The notes: a model not told the origin generated them from the sequence alone. Shown: positions 4,256-13,209, counted from the first letter of the stretch. The stretch is 37,105 nt of DNA from Thioalkalivibrio halophilus (GCF_001995255.1 NZ_MUZR01000029.1:1-37105), one strand, 5' to 3'. Numbers and translations are program-made.

Positions 4256-6759
4256 ATCGACATACGGGCCTGCGCAATCTGCGCGGCTGGCTGCGCGGCA
4301 CCTGGCAGGAATGGCGCTCGGCCGAGCTGCGGGTGCTGGCCGCCGCGCTGGTGGTCGCGGTGGCCGCGGTGGCGGCGGTCGGCTTCTTCACCGACCGGGT
4401 CGACCGCGGCATGGCCGATCAGGCGGCATCCCTGCTGGGAGGCGATCTGGCCATCACCTCACGCAGCCCGGTACCGGATGAATGGGTGGACGAGGCGCGC
4501 GAGCGCGGCCTGCAATCCGTCCGTTCGGCTGCCCTCCCCTCGGTATTGTTCGGTGCGGACGACCAGTCGCGCCTGAGCTCCCTGCGCGCGGTGGATCCCG
4601 ACTGGCCGCTGGTCGGCGAGGCACGCATCCGCGACCCCTACGGCCAGGAACACACGATCACCCACGGCCCGGAACCCGGCGAGGCCTGGCTCGAGGGGGC
4701 CCTGCTGAACGACCTGGGCCTGGAGCCGGGGGATACGGTGACGGTCGGTCGCCGTGATCTGGAAATCACCGCCGTGCTGACCCTGGAACCGGACCGTGGC
4801 AGCGCCCTCACCGATCTCGCCCCGCGCCTGATGCTCGCCTACGAGGATCTCGAGTCCACCGAACTGATCGGCCCGGGCAGCCGTGTGAACTACCAGTTCT
4901 ATCTCTCCGGGATCGATTCCGTGGTGGAGGCCTACACCGACTGGCTGGAGCCCCGCCTGGAACCCGGCCAGCGCATCCAGGGCCTGGAGGATGCCGCCCC
5001 CGAACTGCGCGCGGCGGTGGAACGCGCGGAACGCTTTCTCGGCCTGGCGTCGCTGATGGCCGTGCTGCTGGCCGGCGCGGCCATCGCGGTGGCCGCCCAT
5101 CACTTCGCTCAGCGCCGAGCCGATTCGGCTGCGATCATGCGGGCTCTGGGGGCCAGCGCCCGGCGGGTGCTGGCGGTCTATTTCGGCCGCGTGCTGCTGG
5201 TGGCGGTCATCGCCTCACTCATTGGTCTGGCCCTCGGGTTCCTCGCGCAGTTCGTGCTCTCGGCCCTGCTGGGTGACTGGCTGGACGGTGATCTGCCCCC
5301 GCCGGGGCTGCGACCGGTCGTCGCCGGACTGGGCGTCGGGCTGATCACCGCCGCCGGCTTCGCCCTGCCCGCCATGCTGCGCATCGGACAGGTCCCGCCG
5401 CTGCGGGTGCTGCGCCGCGACATCGGCCTGCCCTCGGCCTCCGTCTGGCTCTCGGGCGCACTGGCGGTGGCGGCGTTCGGGGCGCTGCTGTGGTGGCAGG
5501 CCGCCGATCCGCAGCTGGCCCTGTGGGTCCTGCTGGGCACCGCCGGGGCCCTGCTGATCCTCGGCCTGCTGGGGGCGGCTCTGGTGCTGGCGGTACGCCC
5601 GCTGCGCGATCGCGGCGGCATCGCCCTGCGCTTCGGCCTGGCCAATCTGTCCCGCCGCGGCGGACTCAGCGCGGTGCAGCTGGTGGCCTTCAGCGTGGGC
5701 ATCCTCGCGCTGTTGCTGCTGGCGATCGTGCGCGTCGACCTGCTGGAGGCCTGGGATGCCAGCATCCCCGAGGACGCGCCCAACCACTTCTACGTGAACA
5801 TCCAGCCCGGCGAACAGGAGCCGCTGGCGGATCGCATGGAGGAGGCCGGACTGGAACGCCCGCAGATGGACCCGATGATCCGCGGCCGACTGGTCGCCAT
5901 CAACGACCTGCCGGTGGGACCCGGGGACTTCGACGACGAACGCACCCGGCGCCTGCTGGACCGCGAGTTCAACCTCTCGTATGCGGACGAACCGCCGGAG
6001 CACAATCCGGTGGTGGAAGGTCACTGGACCCTCGACCAGCCGGAGTCCGACGGGCTCTCGGTTGAGGCCGGACTGATGGAGCGCCTGGAACTGGAGCTGG
6101 GCGACAGCCTGACCTTCCGCATCGGCGGACGCGCGGTACGCGGGAGCATCACGAACGTGCGCGAGGTGAACTGGGACAGCTTCCGGGTGAATTTCTTCGT
6201 CACCGGTGCCCCGGCCCTGCTGGACGAGCAGCCGCGCACCTATATCACCGCGTTCCGCCTGCCGGAGGACATGCGCGACGCCCAGAGCCGCTGGCTGCGC
6301 GATTTCCCGGCGGTCACCGCGATCGATGTCAGCGCGATCCTGGAGCGCGTGCGCGACATCATCGAACAGGCCACGCGCGCGGTGGAGTACGTATTCCTGT
6401 TCACCCTGGTGGCCGGTCTGACGGTGCTGTTCGCCGCGGTCCAGGCAACCCGCGACGTCCGCCGGCGCGAGGCCGCCCTGCTGCGGACCCTGGGGGCGCG
6501 GCGACGCGACATCCGCAACGCGCTGCTGGCCGAATTCGGGACACTGGGTTTCCTCGCCGGGCTGCTGGCCGCGATCATCGCCACGGTGATCGGGGCCCTG
6601 CTGGCCTGGCAGGTGTTCGACTTCGACTACCGCGTCAACCCGATGACGTTCGTCTACGGGATCGGCGGCGGCACCCTGGGCATCGCGCTGGCCGGGTGGC
6701 TGGGAACCCGGCGGGTGCTGGATCAGGCACCGCTCACGGTGCTGCGCGGGCCGGAGTGA
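4252..6759 (+). CDS. ybbP: FtsX-family ABC transporter permease, YbbP-like
   Basis: This 835-residue inner-membrane permease is the partner of the preceding ATPase. It has an N-terminal membrane helix (about residues 24-46) followed by a periplasmic MacB-type domain. A first FtsX block of helices (about 260-385) includes the motif RRADSAAIMRALGASARRV, and more helices lie at about 400-500. A second periplasmic region follows, then a C-terminal FtsX block (about 710-830) with RRREAALLRTLGARRRDI. The duplicated FtsX arrangement and the length are as in E. coli YbbP (804 residues). Such transporters belong to the lipid or lipoprotein-handling and mechanotransmission group; the substrate is not known. 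It ends nine bases before the convergent uppP-like stop. Confidence 0.92.
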   Translation: MNRHTGLRNLRGWLRGTWQEWRSAELRVLAAALVVAVAAVAAVGFFTDRVDRGMADQAASLLGGDLAITSRSPVPDEWVDEARERGLQSVRSAALPSVLFGADDQSRLSSLRAVDPDWPLVGEARIRDPYGQEHTITHGPEPGEAWLEGALLNDLGLEPGDTVTVGRRDLEITAVLTLEPDRGSALTDLAPRLMLAYEDLESTELIGPGSRVNYQFYLSGIDSVVEAYTDWLEPRLEPGQRIQGLEDAAPELRAAVERAERFLGLASLMAVLLAGAAIAVAAHHFAQRRADSAAIMRALGASARRVLAVYFGRVLLVAVIASLIGLALGFLAQFVLSALLGDWLDGDLPPPGLRPVVAGLGVGLITAAGFALPAMLRIGQVPPLRVLRRDIGLPSASVWLSGALAVAAFGALLWWQAADPQLALWVLLGTAGALLILGLLGAALVLAVRPLRDRGGIALRFGLANLSRRGGLSAVQLVAFSVGILALLLLAIVRVDLLEAWDASIPEDAPNHFYVNIQPGEQEPLADRMEEAGLERPQMDPMIRGRLVAINDLPVGPGDFDDERTRRLLDREFNLSYADEPPEHNPVVEGHWTLDQPESDGLSVEAGLMERLELELGDSLTFRIGGRAVRGSITNVREVNWDSFRVNFFVTGAPALLDEQPRTYITAFRLPEDMRDAQSRWLRDFPAVTAIDVSAILERVRDIIEQATRAVEYVFLFTLVAGLTVLFAAVQATRDVRRREAALLRTLGARRRDIRNALLAEFGTLGFLAGLLAAIIATVIGALLAWQVFDFDYRVNPMTFVYGIGGGTLGIALAGWLGTRRVLDQAPLTVLRGPE

Positions 6760-6768
6760 CGCGGTGGT

Positions 6769-7647
6769 TCAGTGGCCGTACATCACGCCGGTATCGAGGA
6801 ACCCGAACAGCACGAGGAAGGCCAGGATCCACACATAGATGGAGAACACCTTCAGGCTGGAGCGATAGAGGAAGAACAGCACCATCTTCAGCGACACCAC
6901 GCCGACCACCGCAGAGACCACGAACCCGGTGATCAGCGCACTCCACGGCAGATCGCCCAGGCCGTCGTGGTTGAACACATCCAGCGACTGCACGGCGGTG
7001 GCCGCGAGGATGGTCGGGATCGCGAGGAAGAAGCTGTATTCCGCCGCCCAGCGCCGCTTGAGCCCGCTGAACAGGCCAAACACGATGGTCATGCCGCTGC
7101 GGCTGAGCCCGGGCACCAGGGCAAAGCCCTGGGCCACGCCGATCACCGTCGCGATGCGCGGGTTCAGCTTGCGCAGCCCCAGCGGCCGCCGGCTCAGGCG
7201 GTCGGTCCACCACAGCAATACGCCGGTCAGGGTCAGGGTCCCGGCGATCAGCACCGGGTTTGCGAAGACGTGCTCGAAGGTCGTCTTGAGGGTGAAGCCC
7301 ACCACGGCGGTCGCGGCCACCGACAGCACGCACAGCATCCCGAGGCGGAAGTACAGCATCTCGCGGCGCGCGTCGCCATGGCGCGAGGCCCACTGCCAGC
7401 TCTCGCGCACGATCCCGCCGGAGAGCTGCCACAGGCTGCGGCGGAACACATAGACGATCGACACCAGTGTGCCCACGTGCACCACCAGATCGAACAGGAT
7501 CATCTCCGGACTCTCCGGCGGCGGCAGCTCGTGCCCCTGACCAATGAGCCAGTGCTGGGTCAGTACCAGGTGCGCGGTTGAACTCACCGGCACGAACATG
7601 AAAATACCCTGTACGATTCCCAGCAGGGTCGCGATCCAGATCGCCAT
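6769..7647 (-). CDS. uppP: UppP/BacA-family membrane protein with altered active site
   Basis: The gene encodes 292 residues with about eight hydrophobic segments. The family dephosphorylates undecaprenyl diphosphate at the membrane to recycle the cell-wall lipid carrier. The second signature VPGLSRSG is intact, as are Ser23 and His26 of the first signature (PVSSTAH). The glutamates usual in this first motif are changed: E. coli Glu17 corresponds to Gln13, a common substitution, but E. coli Glu21 corresponds to Met17. The motif therefore reads QGIFMFVPVSS rather than EGLTEFLPVSS. This may be a divergent phosphatase using another residue, or a carrier-binding protein or transporter without that activity. 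ATG 7647 is chosen because it gives the family's normal N-terminus and follows GGAG; the in-frame ATG at 7701 would add 18 polar residues. The gene is divergent from the nuclease gene. Confidence 0.85.
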   Translation of the reverse strand: MAIWIATLLGIVQGIFMFVPVSSTAHLVLTQHWLIGQGHELPPPESPEMILFDLVVHVGTLVSIVYVFRRSLWQLSGGIVRESWQWASRHGDARREMLYFRLGMLCVLSVAATAVVGFTLKTTFEHVFANPVLIAGTLTLTGVLLWWTDRLSRRPLGLRKLNPRIATVIGVAQGFALVPGLSRSGMTIVFGLFSGLKRRWAAEYSFFLAIPTILAATAVQSLDVFNHDGLGDLPWSALITGFVVSAVVGVVSLKMVLFFLYRSSLKVFSIYVWILAFLVLFGFLDTGVMYGH

Positions 7648-7748
7648 CGCCGTTCGCTCCTGTCCGCGGGCGGGGAAGGCGCCGCAGTATACGGAAATCA
7701 CACCACGAAATCGCCGGGCGCCGTCACATGCCCGTCAAGGATGAACCC

Positions 7749-9440
7749 ATGCATCGCTTACTGCACCACGCCCCGCGCTCCGCACGGCGCGTCCTGACCG
7801 GCACCGCCGGCCTCTTCCTGCTGCTGGCCCTCGTCCCGGCGGCGACGGCGGCGGCCGACTGCCCCGCCCCGCCGCTCGACCGGCTGGCGTCCCTGAGCGA
7901 ACTGCGCAGCGGCGCGGTGGACGAAGACCGCCGGGTGGTCGCCGAGGGCACGATCAGCGGGGTGTTCTACGGCGACGACGCGCTGGGTGGCTTCTACCTG
8001 CAGGACGACGCCACCACCCCGCCCACCGGGCTGTTCGTCTACGCTCCCGGGAAAGACGACGCCGACCTGCGCCCCGGCGATCACGTGCAGATCCGCGGCC
8101 GCTTCGGGCGACACCACGGGCGGCCACAACTGTCCCGGTTGCAGGAGCTGGAGCGCTGCCGTCGCGGCGAACCACCCCAGACCGTGACCCTGCACCTGCC
8201 CGACGACGCCGCCCGCCTGCAGGATCTGGAAGACGTGCGCGTACGCTTCGACCAGACCCTCACGGTCATCGCCAACCGCGAGCTCGCGCGCTACGGGAGT
8301 CTGGACCTCGCCGCCGGCGGGCGCCTGCGCCGCCCGGGCCAGAGCGGGGCTTTCGGCGAGCCCGATGACCACGACCGCCGCATCGTGCTGGACGACGGCA
8401 GCTACCGCGCGAACCCGGACCCGGTGCCCTTTCTCGACGGCCAGGGGACCCGGCGTACCGGCAGCTGCGTGACGGACCTCACGGGCATCCTGACGCATGC
8501 CTTCGGCGCCCACCGCGTGCACCCGGTGGCGCCCCCGGAATGGGAAGGCGGCGAGCGTCCCGAACCGCCGCCGGCCCCGGCGGACGATGTCCTGCGCATC
8601 GCGACGGCCAATCTGGAAAACGACTTCGTAACCCTGGGCGAGCGCGGCGCGCGCAATGCCGCGGAACGGGATCGCCAGGTCGCCAAGCTGGATGCGGTGC
8701 TGGACGGCCTGGCCATGGATATCCTGGCGTTCATCGAACTGGAAAACCGCTCGGCCGCCGGGCGCGAACTGCGCCAGCGCGTGGATGCCCTGGACGACGC
8801 CACCACGATGCAAAAGCTCGCGCATCCCGACAGTGGCAGCGATGCCATCCAGGTCGGACTGCTGTACGACCGCGAGCGCGTGGAACGGCTGGGGAGCGCG
8901 GCAGACAACGACCCGGTCCACCACCGCCCGCCGCTGCTGGGCTGGTTCCGCCCGCGCGACGGTGGCGAACCCTTCGGCGTAGTCGCGGTGCATTTCAAGT
9001 CCAGGACCGGCTGCCCGGAACACGGCGACATCGATCGCGGCCAGGGCTGCTGGAACCAGCGCCGCACCGAACAGGCGCACCGGCTGGTGGAATGGATCAC
9101 GGAACAACGCGCGGCGCAGCCGGGCGAGCCGCCGGTGATCATCGCCGGCGATCTCAACGGCTATGCCGCCGAGGACCCCCTGACGGTGCTGCGCGAAGCC
9201 GGCAAACAGGACCTCGTCCACGAAGAGCCCGCCACGGCCTACACTTATGTCTTCCGCGGCCGAACCGGACAACTGGATTACCTGCTCGGCCCGCGGCCGC
9301 TCGCCGGGCACGTGATCGCCGCCGACACCTGGGCGGTCAACGCTGACGAACCGGTGTTTCTCGGCTTCGATGGTGACCGTCCGGGCGAAGGCCCGTGGCG
9401 CGCCTCCGACCACGATCCGGTCTGGCTGGACCTGCGTTAA
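7749..9440 (+). CDS. Secreted endonuclease/exonuclease/phosphatase-family nuclease, ExeM/NucH-like
   Basis: This 563-residue exported protein is predicted to degrade extracellular DNA. A basic N-terminus and hydrophobic stretch (about 17-37, ending ATAAA) form a signal peptide. Residues about 40-160 look like an OB-fold domain (VVAEGTISGVFYG, GGFYLQDD, GDHVQIRGRFG), as in ExeM-type nucleases. From about 278 the EEP domain shows IATANLENDF, AFIELEN (metal-binding Glu), VAVHFKS, AGDLNGY (Asp468, Asn470) and C-terminal SDHDPVW. Cysteines in the TGCPEHGD and GQGCWNQR segments may form a disulfide. ATG 7749 is preferred over ATG 7728 because AAGGA lies seven bases before it. No typical C-terminal sorting domain is visible. 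It converges with the mscS gene, leaving 11 bases between stops. Confidence 0.88.
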   Translation: MHRLLHHAPRSARRVLTGTAGLFLLLALVPAATAAADCPAPPLDRLASLSELRSGAVDEDRRVVAEGTISGVFYGDDALGGFYLQDDATTPPTGLFVYAPGKDDADLRPGDHVQIRGRFGRHHGRPQLSRLQELERCRRGEPPQTVTLHLPDDAARLQDLEDVRVRFDQTLTVIANRELARYGSLDLAAGGRLRRPGQSGAFGEPDDHDRRIVLDDGSYRANPDPVPFLDGQGTRRTGSCVTDLTGILTHAFGAHRVHPVAPPEWEGGERPEPPPAPADDVLRIATANLENDFVTLGERGARNAAERDRQVAKLDAVLDGLAMDILAFIELENRSAAGRELRQRVDALDDATTMQKLAHPDSGSDAIQVGLLYDRERVERLGSAADNDPVHHRPPLLGWFRPRDGGEPFGVVAVHFKSRTGCPEHGDIDRGQGCWNQRRTEQAHRLVEWITEQRAAQPGEPPVIIAGDLNGYAAEDPLTVLREAGKQDLVHEEPATAYTYVFRGRTGQLDYLLGPRPLAGHVIAADTWAVNADEPVFLGFDGDRPGEGPWRASDHDPVWLDLR

Positions 9441-9451
9441 GGAAACACTGA

Positions 9452-10351
9452 TCAGCGCGGCGTGTTGTCCACCGGCGGGGCGTCCGCCGAGCCGTCCGTT
9501 CCGGACTCCCCCGCCGACACTACCCGCACCGGGAAAGGCTCGCCGGCCAGCGAGCCCAGCGTGCGTTGCGGAAACGGGATGTCGATGCCGGCCCGGTCGA
9601 AGGCCTCCTTCACGGCGGGATGCATCCGGTTGCGCAGTTCGAGGAAGTTCTCCCGCTTTGCCCACACCGAAAACTGCAGCTTGAGCGCAGAGTCCCCGAA
9701 CTCGAGGAAAATGAACAGTGGCCGCGGTTCTTCCAGGCAAAGCGGTTCGCGGTCGGCCACGTCCATCAGGGTCTCGCGCACCCGGTTGATGTCTTCGCGA
9801 TAGGCCACCCCGATCTGCATGTCCAGGCGGCGGATGGGAAAGCGCGTCAGGTTGGTCAGCTGCGATTTGACCAGCGACTCGTTCGGCACCCGCACCATCA
9901 GGTTATCGAAGGTACGCAGCTTGACCGACAGCATGTCGATGGACAGCACCTCGCCGGTGACATCCCCCACCCGGATCACGTCGCCCACGGCGAACGGGCG
10001 TTCACCGATCAGGAACAGCCCGGAGATCAGGTTGGAGGCCGAGGTCTGCGACGCAAAGCCGATGGCGACCGTGAGGATCCCCGCCGCACCCAGCAGCACG
10101 GTGAGATCGAAGCCCAGCTCGCGCAGCGCCGACACCACCGCCAGCACCAGCACCAGATAGAAGCCGATCCGGCGCACCAGCATCGCCTGCTGGGCATCCA
10201 GATGCCGACCGGCGATCCGGATCAGGGTGCGCGAGACCAGGCGCGCCAGCAGCAGCCCCACGCCCAGGTAGATCGCTGCGCGCACCCAGGCCAGCACAGC
10301 CTCCGTGGTGATCAGTTCGATCCCCCGCGCAATCCAGGATCCGTCTTCCAT
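9452..10351 (-). CDS. mscS: Small mechanosensitive channel, MscS family
   Basis: This 299-residue inner-membrane channel is expected to release solutes on hypo-osmotic shock. Three helices are seen, about residues 19-42, 62-80 and 85-110. The last carries the glycine/alanine-rich pore pattern (LLGAAGILTVAIGFASQTSASNL region). It is followed by the MscS beta domain (FAVGDVIRVGDVTGEVLSI, PNESLVKSQLTNLTR) and the C-terminal alpha/beta domain ending near FPQRTLG. The acidic tail (SGTDGSADAPP) is unusual for a short channel and fits a salt-adapted proteome. The gene lies eight bases downstream of a DUF432 gene, so the two are probably cotranscribed. Confidence 0.93.
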   Translation of the reverse strand: MEDGSWIARGIELITTEAVLAWVRAAIYLGVGLLLARLVSRTLIRIAGRHLDAQQAMLVRRIGFYLVLVLAVVSALRELGFDLTVLLGAAGILTVAIGFASQTSASNLISGLFLIGERPFAVGDVIRVGDVTGEVLSIDMLSVKLRTFDNLMVRVPNESLVKSQLTNLTRFPIRRLDMQIGVAYREDINRVRETLMDVADREPLCLEEPRPLFIFLEFGDSALKLQFSVWAKRENFLELRNRMHPAVKEAFDRAGIDIPFPQRTLGSLAGEPFPVRVVSAGESGTDGSADAPPVDNTPR

Positions 10352-10359
10352 GTCGCCTC

Positions 10360-11172
10360 CTACTGGAACAGCGCGCTGAAGGTGCGCAGGCTGAAGCGGC
10401 TGCCCCCGGCCTCGCGCGGTTCAGCCACCCGCTCGGCCCGGGGCACGTGCGCGGGCGGCCCCTCGCCCAGCTTGACCTCGGCCATGTCACGCTCGGGCTC
10501 GCGCTCCAGACGCACCCCCGGGGTCCACAGCCGGCCATGCGGATCGGCGTACACCGGCAGCCGCGTCACCGGCAGCTTGATCCGTTCCAGCAGCAGGGTG
10601 TCCGCGGAACCGTTGCGTACGATCAGCGGTGTCACGATGCGGTGAACGCGTTCCGGTACCTCGTCGAGCGCCATGCGGGCCGCGGTGCGGCTCGCATAGC
10701 ACAGTTCGCCTTCCACCGTATCGGAGCCGAACCAGGTGTCCGAGGCCGGATAAGCCGGAAACTCGTGCACCCGGGCATCGCCCAGGCGCAGCTGAACCCA
10801 CGCCGGCGTGCTCACGTACAGGATGACTTCGCCCCCGGGAGGCACATGAAACGGGGCTTCGGGCCGACTGACCACCGGGCGATCCGCCAGGGCCACCCCG
10901 AGGGACGCGCCGACATCATCACCGGTGCCGGCAAAGCGGCGCTGCTCCGCGGGCTTCTCCGGCACCGGCTTCTGCGCGGGCACCACGCGGCGAAAACCGC
11001 TGTCGTCCGGGTCGCGTTCGCGCGCCAGCCACAGGTCCCATTCGCCGGCGCGGCGCTGCAGCCAGAGATCGAGCGGCCCGATGGACCAGTGGCCAATCTC
11101 CCCCGGCGGGAGGTGGACGGGGCCCCACCAGCCGCTGTCGTGTCCGGATCCTGCGTGTACGCGTACGCCCAT
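10360..11172 (-). CDS. DUF432-type protein, partner of MscS
   Basis: The 270-residue protein has no obvious signal peptide or helix. It contains repeated beta-rich stretches (GPVHLPPGEIGHWSIGPLDL, PFHVPPGGEVILYVSTPAW, LLERIKLPVTRLPVYAD) and a closing LWTPGVRLEREPERDMAEV. This pattern agrees with DUF432 proteins, which often sit beside mscS genes and have no established biochemical role. ATG 11172 is preceded by GGGGAGG at a good distance; the longer frame upstream has a skewed composition and is rejected. It ends eight bases before the mscS start, which suggests a function tied to the channel or to osmotic sensing. The family name rests on my recognition of the pattern. Confidence 0.75.
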   Translation of the reverse strand: MGVRVHAGSGHDSGWWGPVHLPPGEIGHWSIGPLDLWLQRRAGEWDLWLARERDPDDSGFRRVVPAQKPVPEKPAEQRRFAGTGDDVGASLGVALADRPVVSRPEAPFHVPPGGEVILYVSTPAWVQLRLGDARVHEFPAYPASDTWFGSDTVEGELCYASRTAARMALDEVPERVHRIVTPLIVRNGSADTLLLERIKLPVTRLPVYADPHGRLWTPGVRLEREPERDMAEVKLGEGPPAHVPRAERVAEPREAGGSRFSLRTFSALFQ

Positions 11173-11257
11173 GGGACCTCCCCGTTGCCCGTTTGCCACT
11201 GTAGCGCGAAGTGCGGCGCGGAAGAAGCGGCCAGCGGCAGCGCAATCAGGACCGAAT

Positions 11258-12337
11258 TCAGAACAGGTCGAGCTGGGAATCGTCCGCCGAGCGTGGCCGG
11301 GCCGGCGGACGGAATTGCGACACATCCAGATCGCCCGACCAGCGATCCAGCCCGCTGCGGCGCCGGGCCAGGACAAAGCGCTGCCCCAGCAGATCGGCCC
11401 AGGCCCCGGTACCCCGCATGCGCTGGCCAAAGCTGGAATCGTACACCCGCCCGCCGTGCGCCTCCCGCAGACGCGCCAGCACATGCTCCGCCTTCAGCGG
11501 CTCGTGGGTCTTCAGCCATTCCTCGAACAGGCCTGCCACCTCGCGCGGCAGACGCAGAAGCACGTAATCGGCCGATACCGCGCCGGCCGCGGCCGCCGCC
11601 TCCAGCAGGGCCTCGGTCTCGCCATCCGTGAGCACCGGAATCAGCGGCGCCACCAGCACGCTGACCGGAACCCCGGCCGCGGTCAGTCGCCGAATGGTCT
11701 CCAGGCGCCGCTGCGGCGCCGCGGCACGCGGTTCCAGGCGACGGGACAGACCCCGGTCCAGAGTAGTCAGCGACACCGCCACCTGCGCCAGCCCGGCGCG
11801 GCCCATCGGCCCCAGCAGGTCGAGATCGCGTTCCACCAGCGCCGACTTGGTGACGATGGACACCGGATGCGCGCTCTCCGCCAGCACCTCCAGCAGCTCG
11901 CGGGTCACGCCCCATTCCCGTTCCACCGGCTGGTAGGCATCGGTGTTGATGCCCAGCGCGACCGGTGATGGCCGGTAGTTGCGCGCGGCCAGCTCGCGCC
12001 GCAGCACGGCCGCGGCGCCGGTCTTCACGTACAGCCGGCTTTCGAAGTCCAGCCCGGGCGACAGCCCCACATAGGCATGCGCCGGCCGCGCGAAACAGTA
12101 GGCGCAGCCATGTTCGCAGCCCCGGTAGGGATTGATGGACAGGGTAAACGGGACATCCGGCGAGTCGTTGCGCACCAGCAGGCTGCGCGGCGTCTCCGGG
12201 GTTACCTCGGTGCGCAGCGCGGGGGCGGGTTCGTCGTCCCCGACCCAGCCGTCGTCCACGGGTTCGCGCTGCAGGGGTTCGTAGCGGGCGGCCGGCCGTG
12301 TGGCGCTGCCGCGGCCGCGCGGGGGCTCACTCGCCAT
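11258..12337 (-). CDS. Radical SAM protein, PA0069/SplB-like
   Basis: This 359-residue cytoplasmic radical SAM protein shows the iron-sulfur motif CEHGCAYC (Cys74, Cys78, Cys81) within NPYRGCEHGCAYCFARPAH. The glycine-rich and barrel segments follow (ALGINTDAYQPVE, VSIVTKSALVERDLDLL, VAVSLTTLDRGL, PVSVLVAPLIPVLTD). This is the pattern of the PA0069 family, related to spore photoproduct lyase-like enzymes. The natural substrate is unknown. ATG 12337 overlaps the end of the DUF1992 gene by 11 bases, indicating coupling; upstream in-frame residues are cysteine- and tryptophan-rich and not family-like. The C-terminus ends in a hydrophilic tail closing SQLDLF, reminiscent of a beta-clamp-binding motif (QLxLF). 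Confidence 0.88.
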   Translation of the reverse strand: MASEPPRGRGSATRPAARYEPLQREPVDDGWVGDDEPAPALRTEVTPETPRSLLVRNDSPDVPFTLSINPYRGCEHGCAYCFARPAHAYVGLSPGLDFESRLYVKTGAAAVLRRELAARNYRPSPVALGINTDAYQPVEREWGVTRELLEVLAESAHPVSIVTKSALVERDLDLLGPMGRAGLAQVAVSLTTLDRGLSRRLEPRAAAPQRRLETIRRLTAAGVPVSVLVAPLIPVLTDGETEALLEAAAAAGAVSADYVLLRLPREVAGLFEEWLKTHEPLKAEHVLARLREAHGGRVYDSSFGQRMRGTGAWADLLGQRFVLARRRSGLDRWSGDLDVSQFRPPARPRSADDSQLDLF

Positions 12338-12707
12338 CGAGCCTTGCGCACAGGGCCCGGAAATAGCCGGACTCGGTGGCCAGGCCGGCATCGCCACCGC
12401 TGCGCCCGCGCTCGCGCGCCAGTTGGTCCAGCAGCACACGCAGACGACGCGAATGGCGTTCCCGGCCCGCGGAATCTTCGGCCTCGCGCAGCAGGGCCTC
12501 CACCGAGGCGATCTCGCCGCGCAACCGGACCTCTTCCGGCACGTAGCCGGCGTTCTTCATGATGCGAAACGCCATGCGCATGTCTTCCGGCACGTCGCGG
12601 TCGTCATCCAGCTCCAGCGGCCGCCCGGCGCCGGGCAGATCATCGAACTCCCCGCGCCGCGCGGCATCGGCCAGCTGCGCCTCGATCTGCGCCTCGTTCA
12701 GCAACAT
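12327..12707 (-). CDS. DUF1992 / DnaJ-homologue-domain protein, YhdN-like
   Basis: The 126-residue cytoplasmic protein has the DUF1992 core: EAQLADAARRGEFDDLPGAG, then PLELDDD, VPEDMRMAFRIMKNAG and VPEEVRLRGEI, followed by a coiled region. E. coli YhdN has the same layout. The role is unknown, though the domain is sometimes annotated as DnaJ-like. ATG 12707 gives the usual N-terminus. A GTG at 12722 would add five residues and overlap the upstream stop; neither has a clear ribosome binding site. The start is four bases after the preceding gene's stop (12712), so it is probably in one operon with it and with the radical SAM gene. Confidence 0.85.
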   Translation of the reverse strand: MLLNEAQIEAQLADAARRGEFDDLPGAGRPLELDDDRDVPEDMRMAFRIMKNAGYVPEEVRLRGEIASVEALLREAEDSAGRERHSRRLRVLLDQLARERGRSGGDAGLATESGYFRALCARLDGE

Positions 12708-12711
12708 GGCG

Positions 12712-13209
12712 TCAGACGGCACCGCCCTGCTGGGCCACCGGCAACATCCACAGCGTCAGCGACAGCAGGATGGCCGTCAGGCTCACCCCGAAGATCGGCA
12801 GCATCATCACGCCCGCCAGCGGTTCGCGCCGGAACAGCCGGATGCCCATGCCGCCCAGGCTGATCGCCCAGCCCACGGCCACGAAGAACGAGAGCGCGTT
12901 GATCTCCCAGGTCCACAGGGCAATCAGGCCCAGCGGCAGGCCCAGGTTGAGCACCACCAGCCCCATCTCCTGGGAACCCGCGGCCTTGCCGGCAGACAGG
13001 GCGTAGGCATAGGCGGCCCAGATCATCATCAGGCCGAAGCCCAGGGCACCGGCCGCGGGCGACTGCAGCGGCGCGCGCAGGATGGCCGCACCGGCCGGTT
13101 CCAGCTGCACGCCCAGTCCGATAATGGCTGCCGCCACTCCCAGGCAGATCAGCAGCCAGAACCAGAGGGTTCCGCGCTGCACTTCAGGTTCGGTCACACT
13201 GTCCCGCAC
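12712..13209 (-). CDS. Small multi-pass membrane protein (DUF3429-like), function unknown
   Basis: The gene encodes 165 residues with about five hydrophobic segments (LWFWLLICLGVAAAIIGLG; ALGFGLMMIWAAYAYAL; MGLVVLNLGLPLGLIALW; LSFFVAVGWAISLGGMG; LPIFGVSLTAILLSLTLWM). The layout resembles short DUF3429-type inner-membrane proteins, but I am not sure of the family. GTG 13209 is chosen as start because it follows AAGGAG with six bases between; an upstream in-frame ATG adds 18 residues without a binding site. It is followed closely by the DUF1992 gene. About 90 bp separate it from pyrC upstream on the same strand. Confidence 0.75.
   Translation of the reverse strand: MRDSVTEPEVQRGTLWFWLLICLGVAAAIIGLGVQLEPAGAAILRAPLQSPAAGALGFGLMMIWAAYAYALSAGKAAGSQEMGLVVLNLGLPLGLIALWTWEINALSFFVAVGWAISLGGMGIRLFRREPLAGVMMLPIFGVSLTAILLSLTLWMLPVAQQGGAV

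Noticed and set aside
4459-5103. Long minus-strand frames inside ybbP, and similar frames inside other genes
   Set aside because: They are mirror frames of GC-rich codons, with histidine-, glutamine- and arginine-rich products and no ribosome sites; the sense-strand genes have clear domains.
7686-7714. Promoter of uppP with -10 TATACT (7691-7686)
   Set aside because: The -10 is good but no -35 resembling TTGACA lies at 16-18 bp, so I did not list it as a promoter.
11173-11257. A signal-peptide-like reading (LNSVLIALPLAASSAPHFALQW) between the radical SAM and DUF432 genes, here noted across its two halves
   Set aside because: It has no start codon with a ribosome site in that frame and would run out of frame with DUF432; it may be a remnant or chance.
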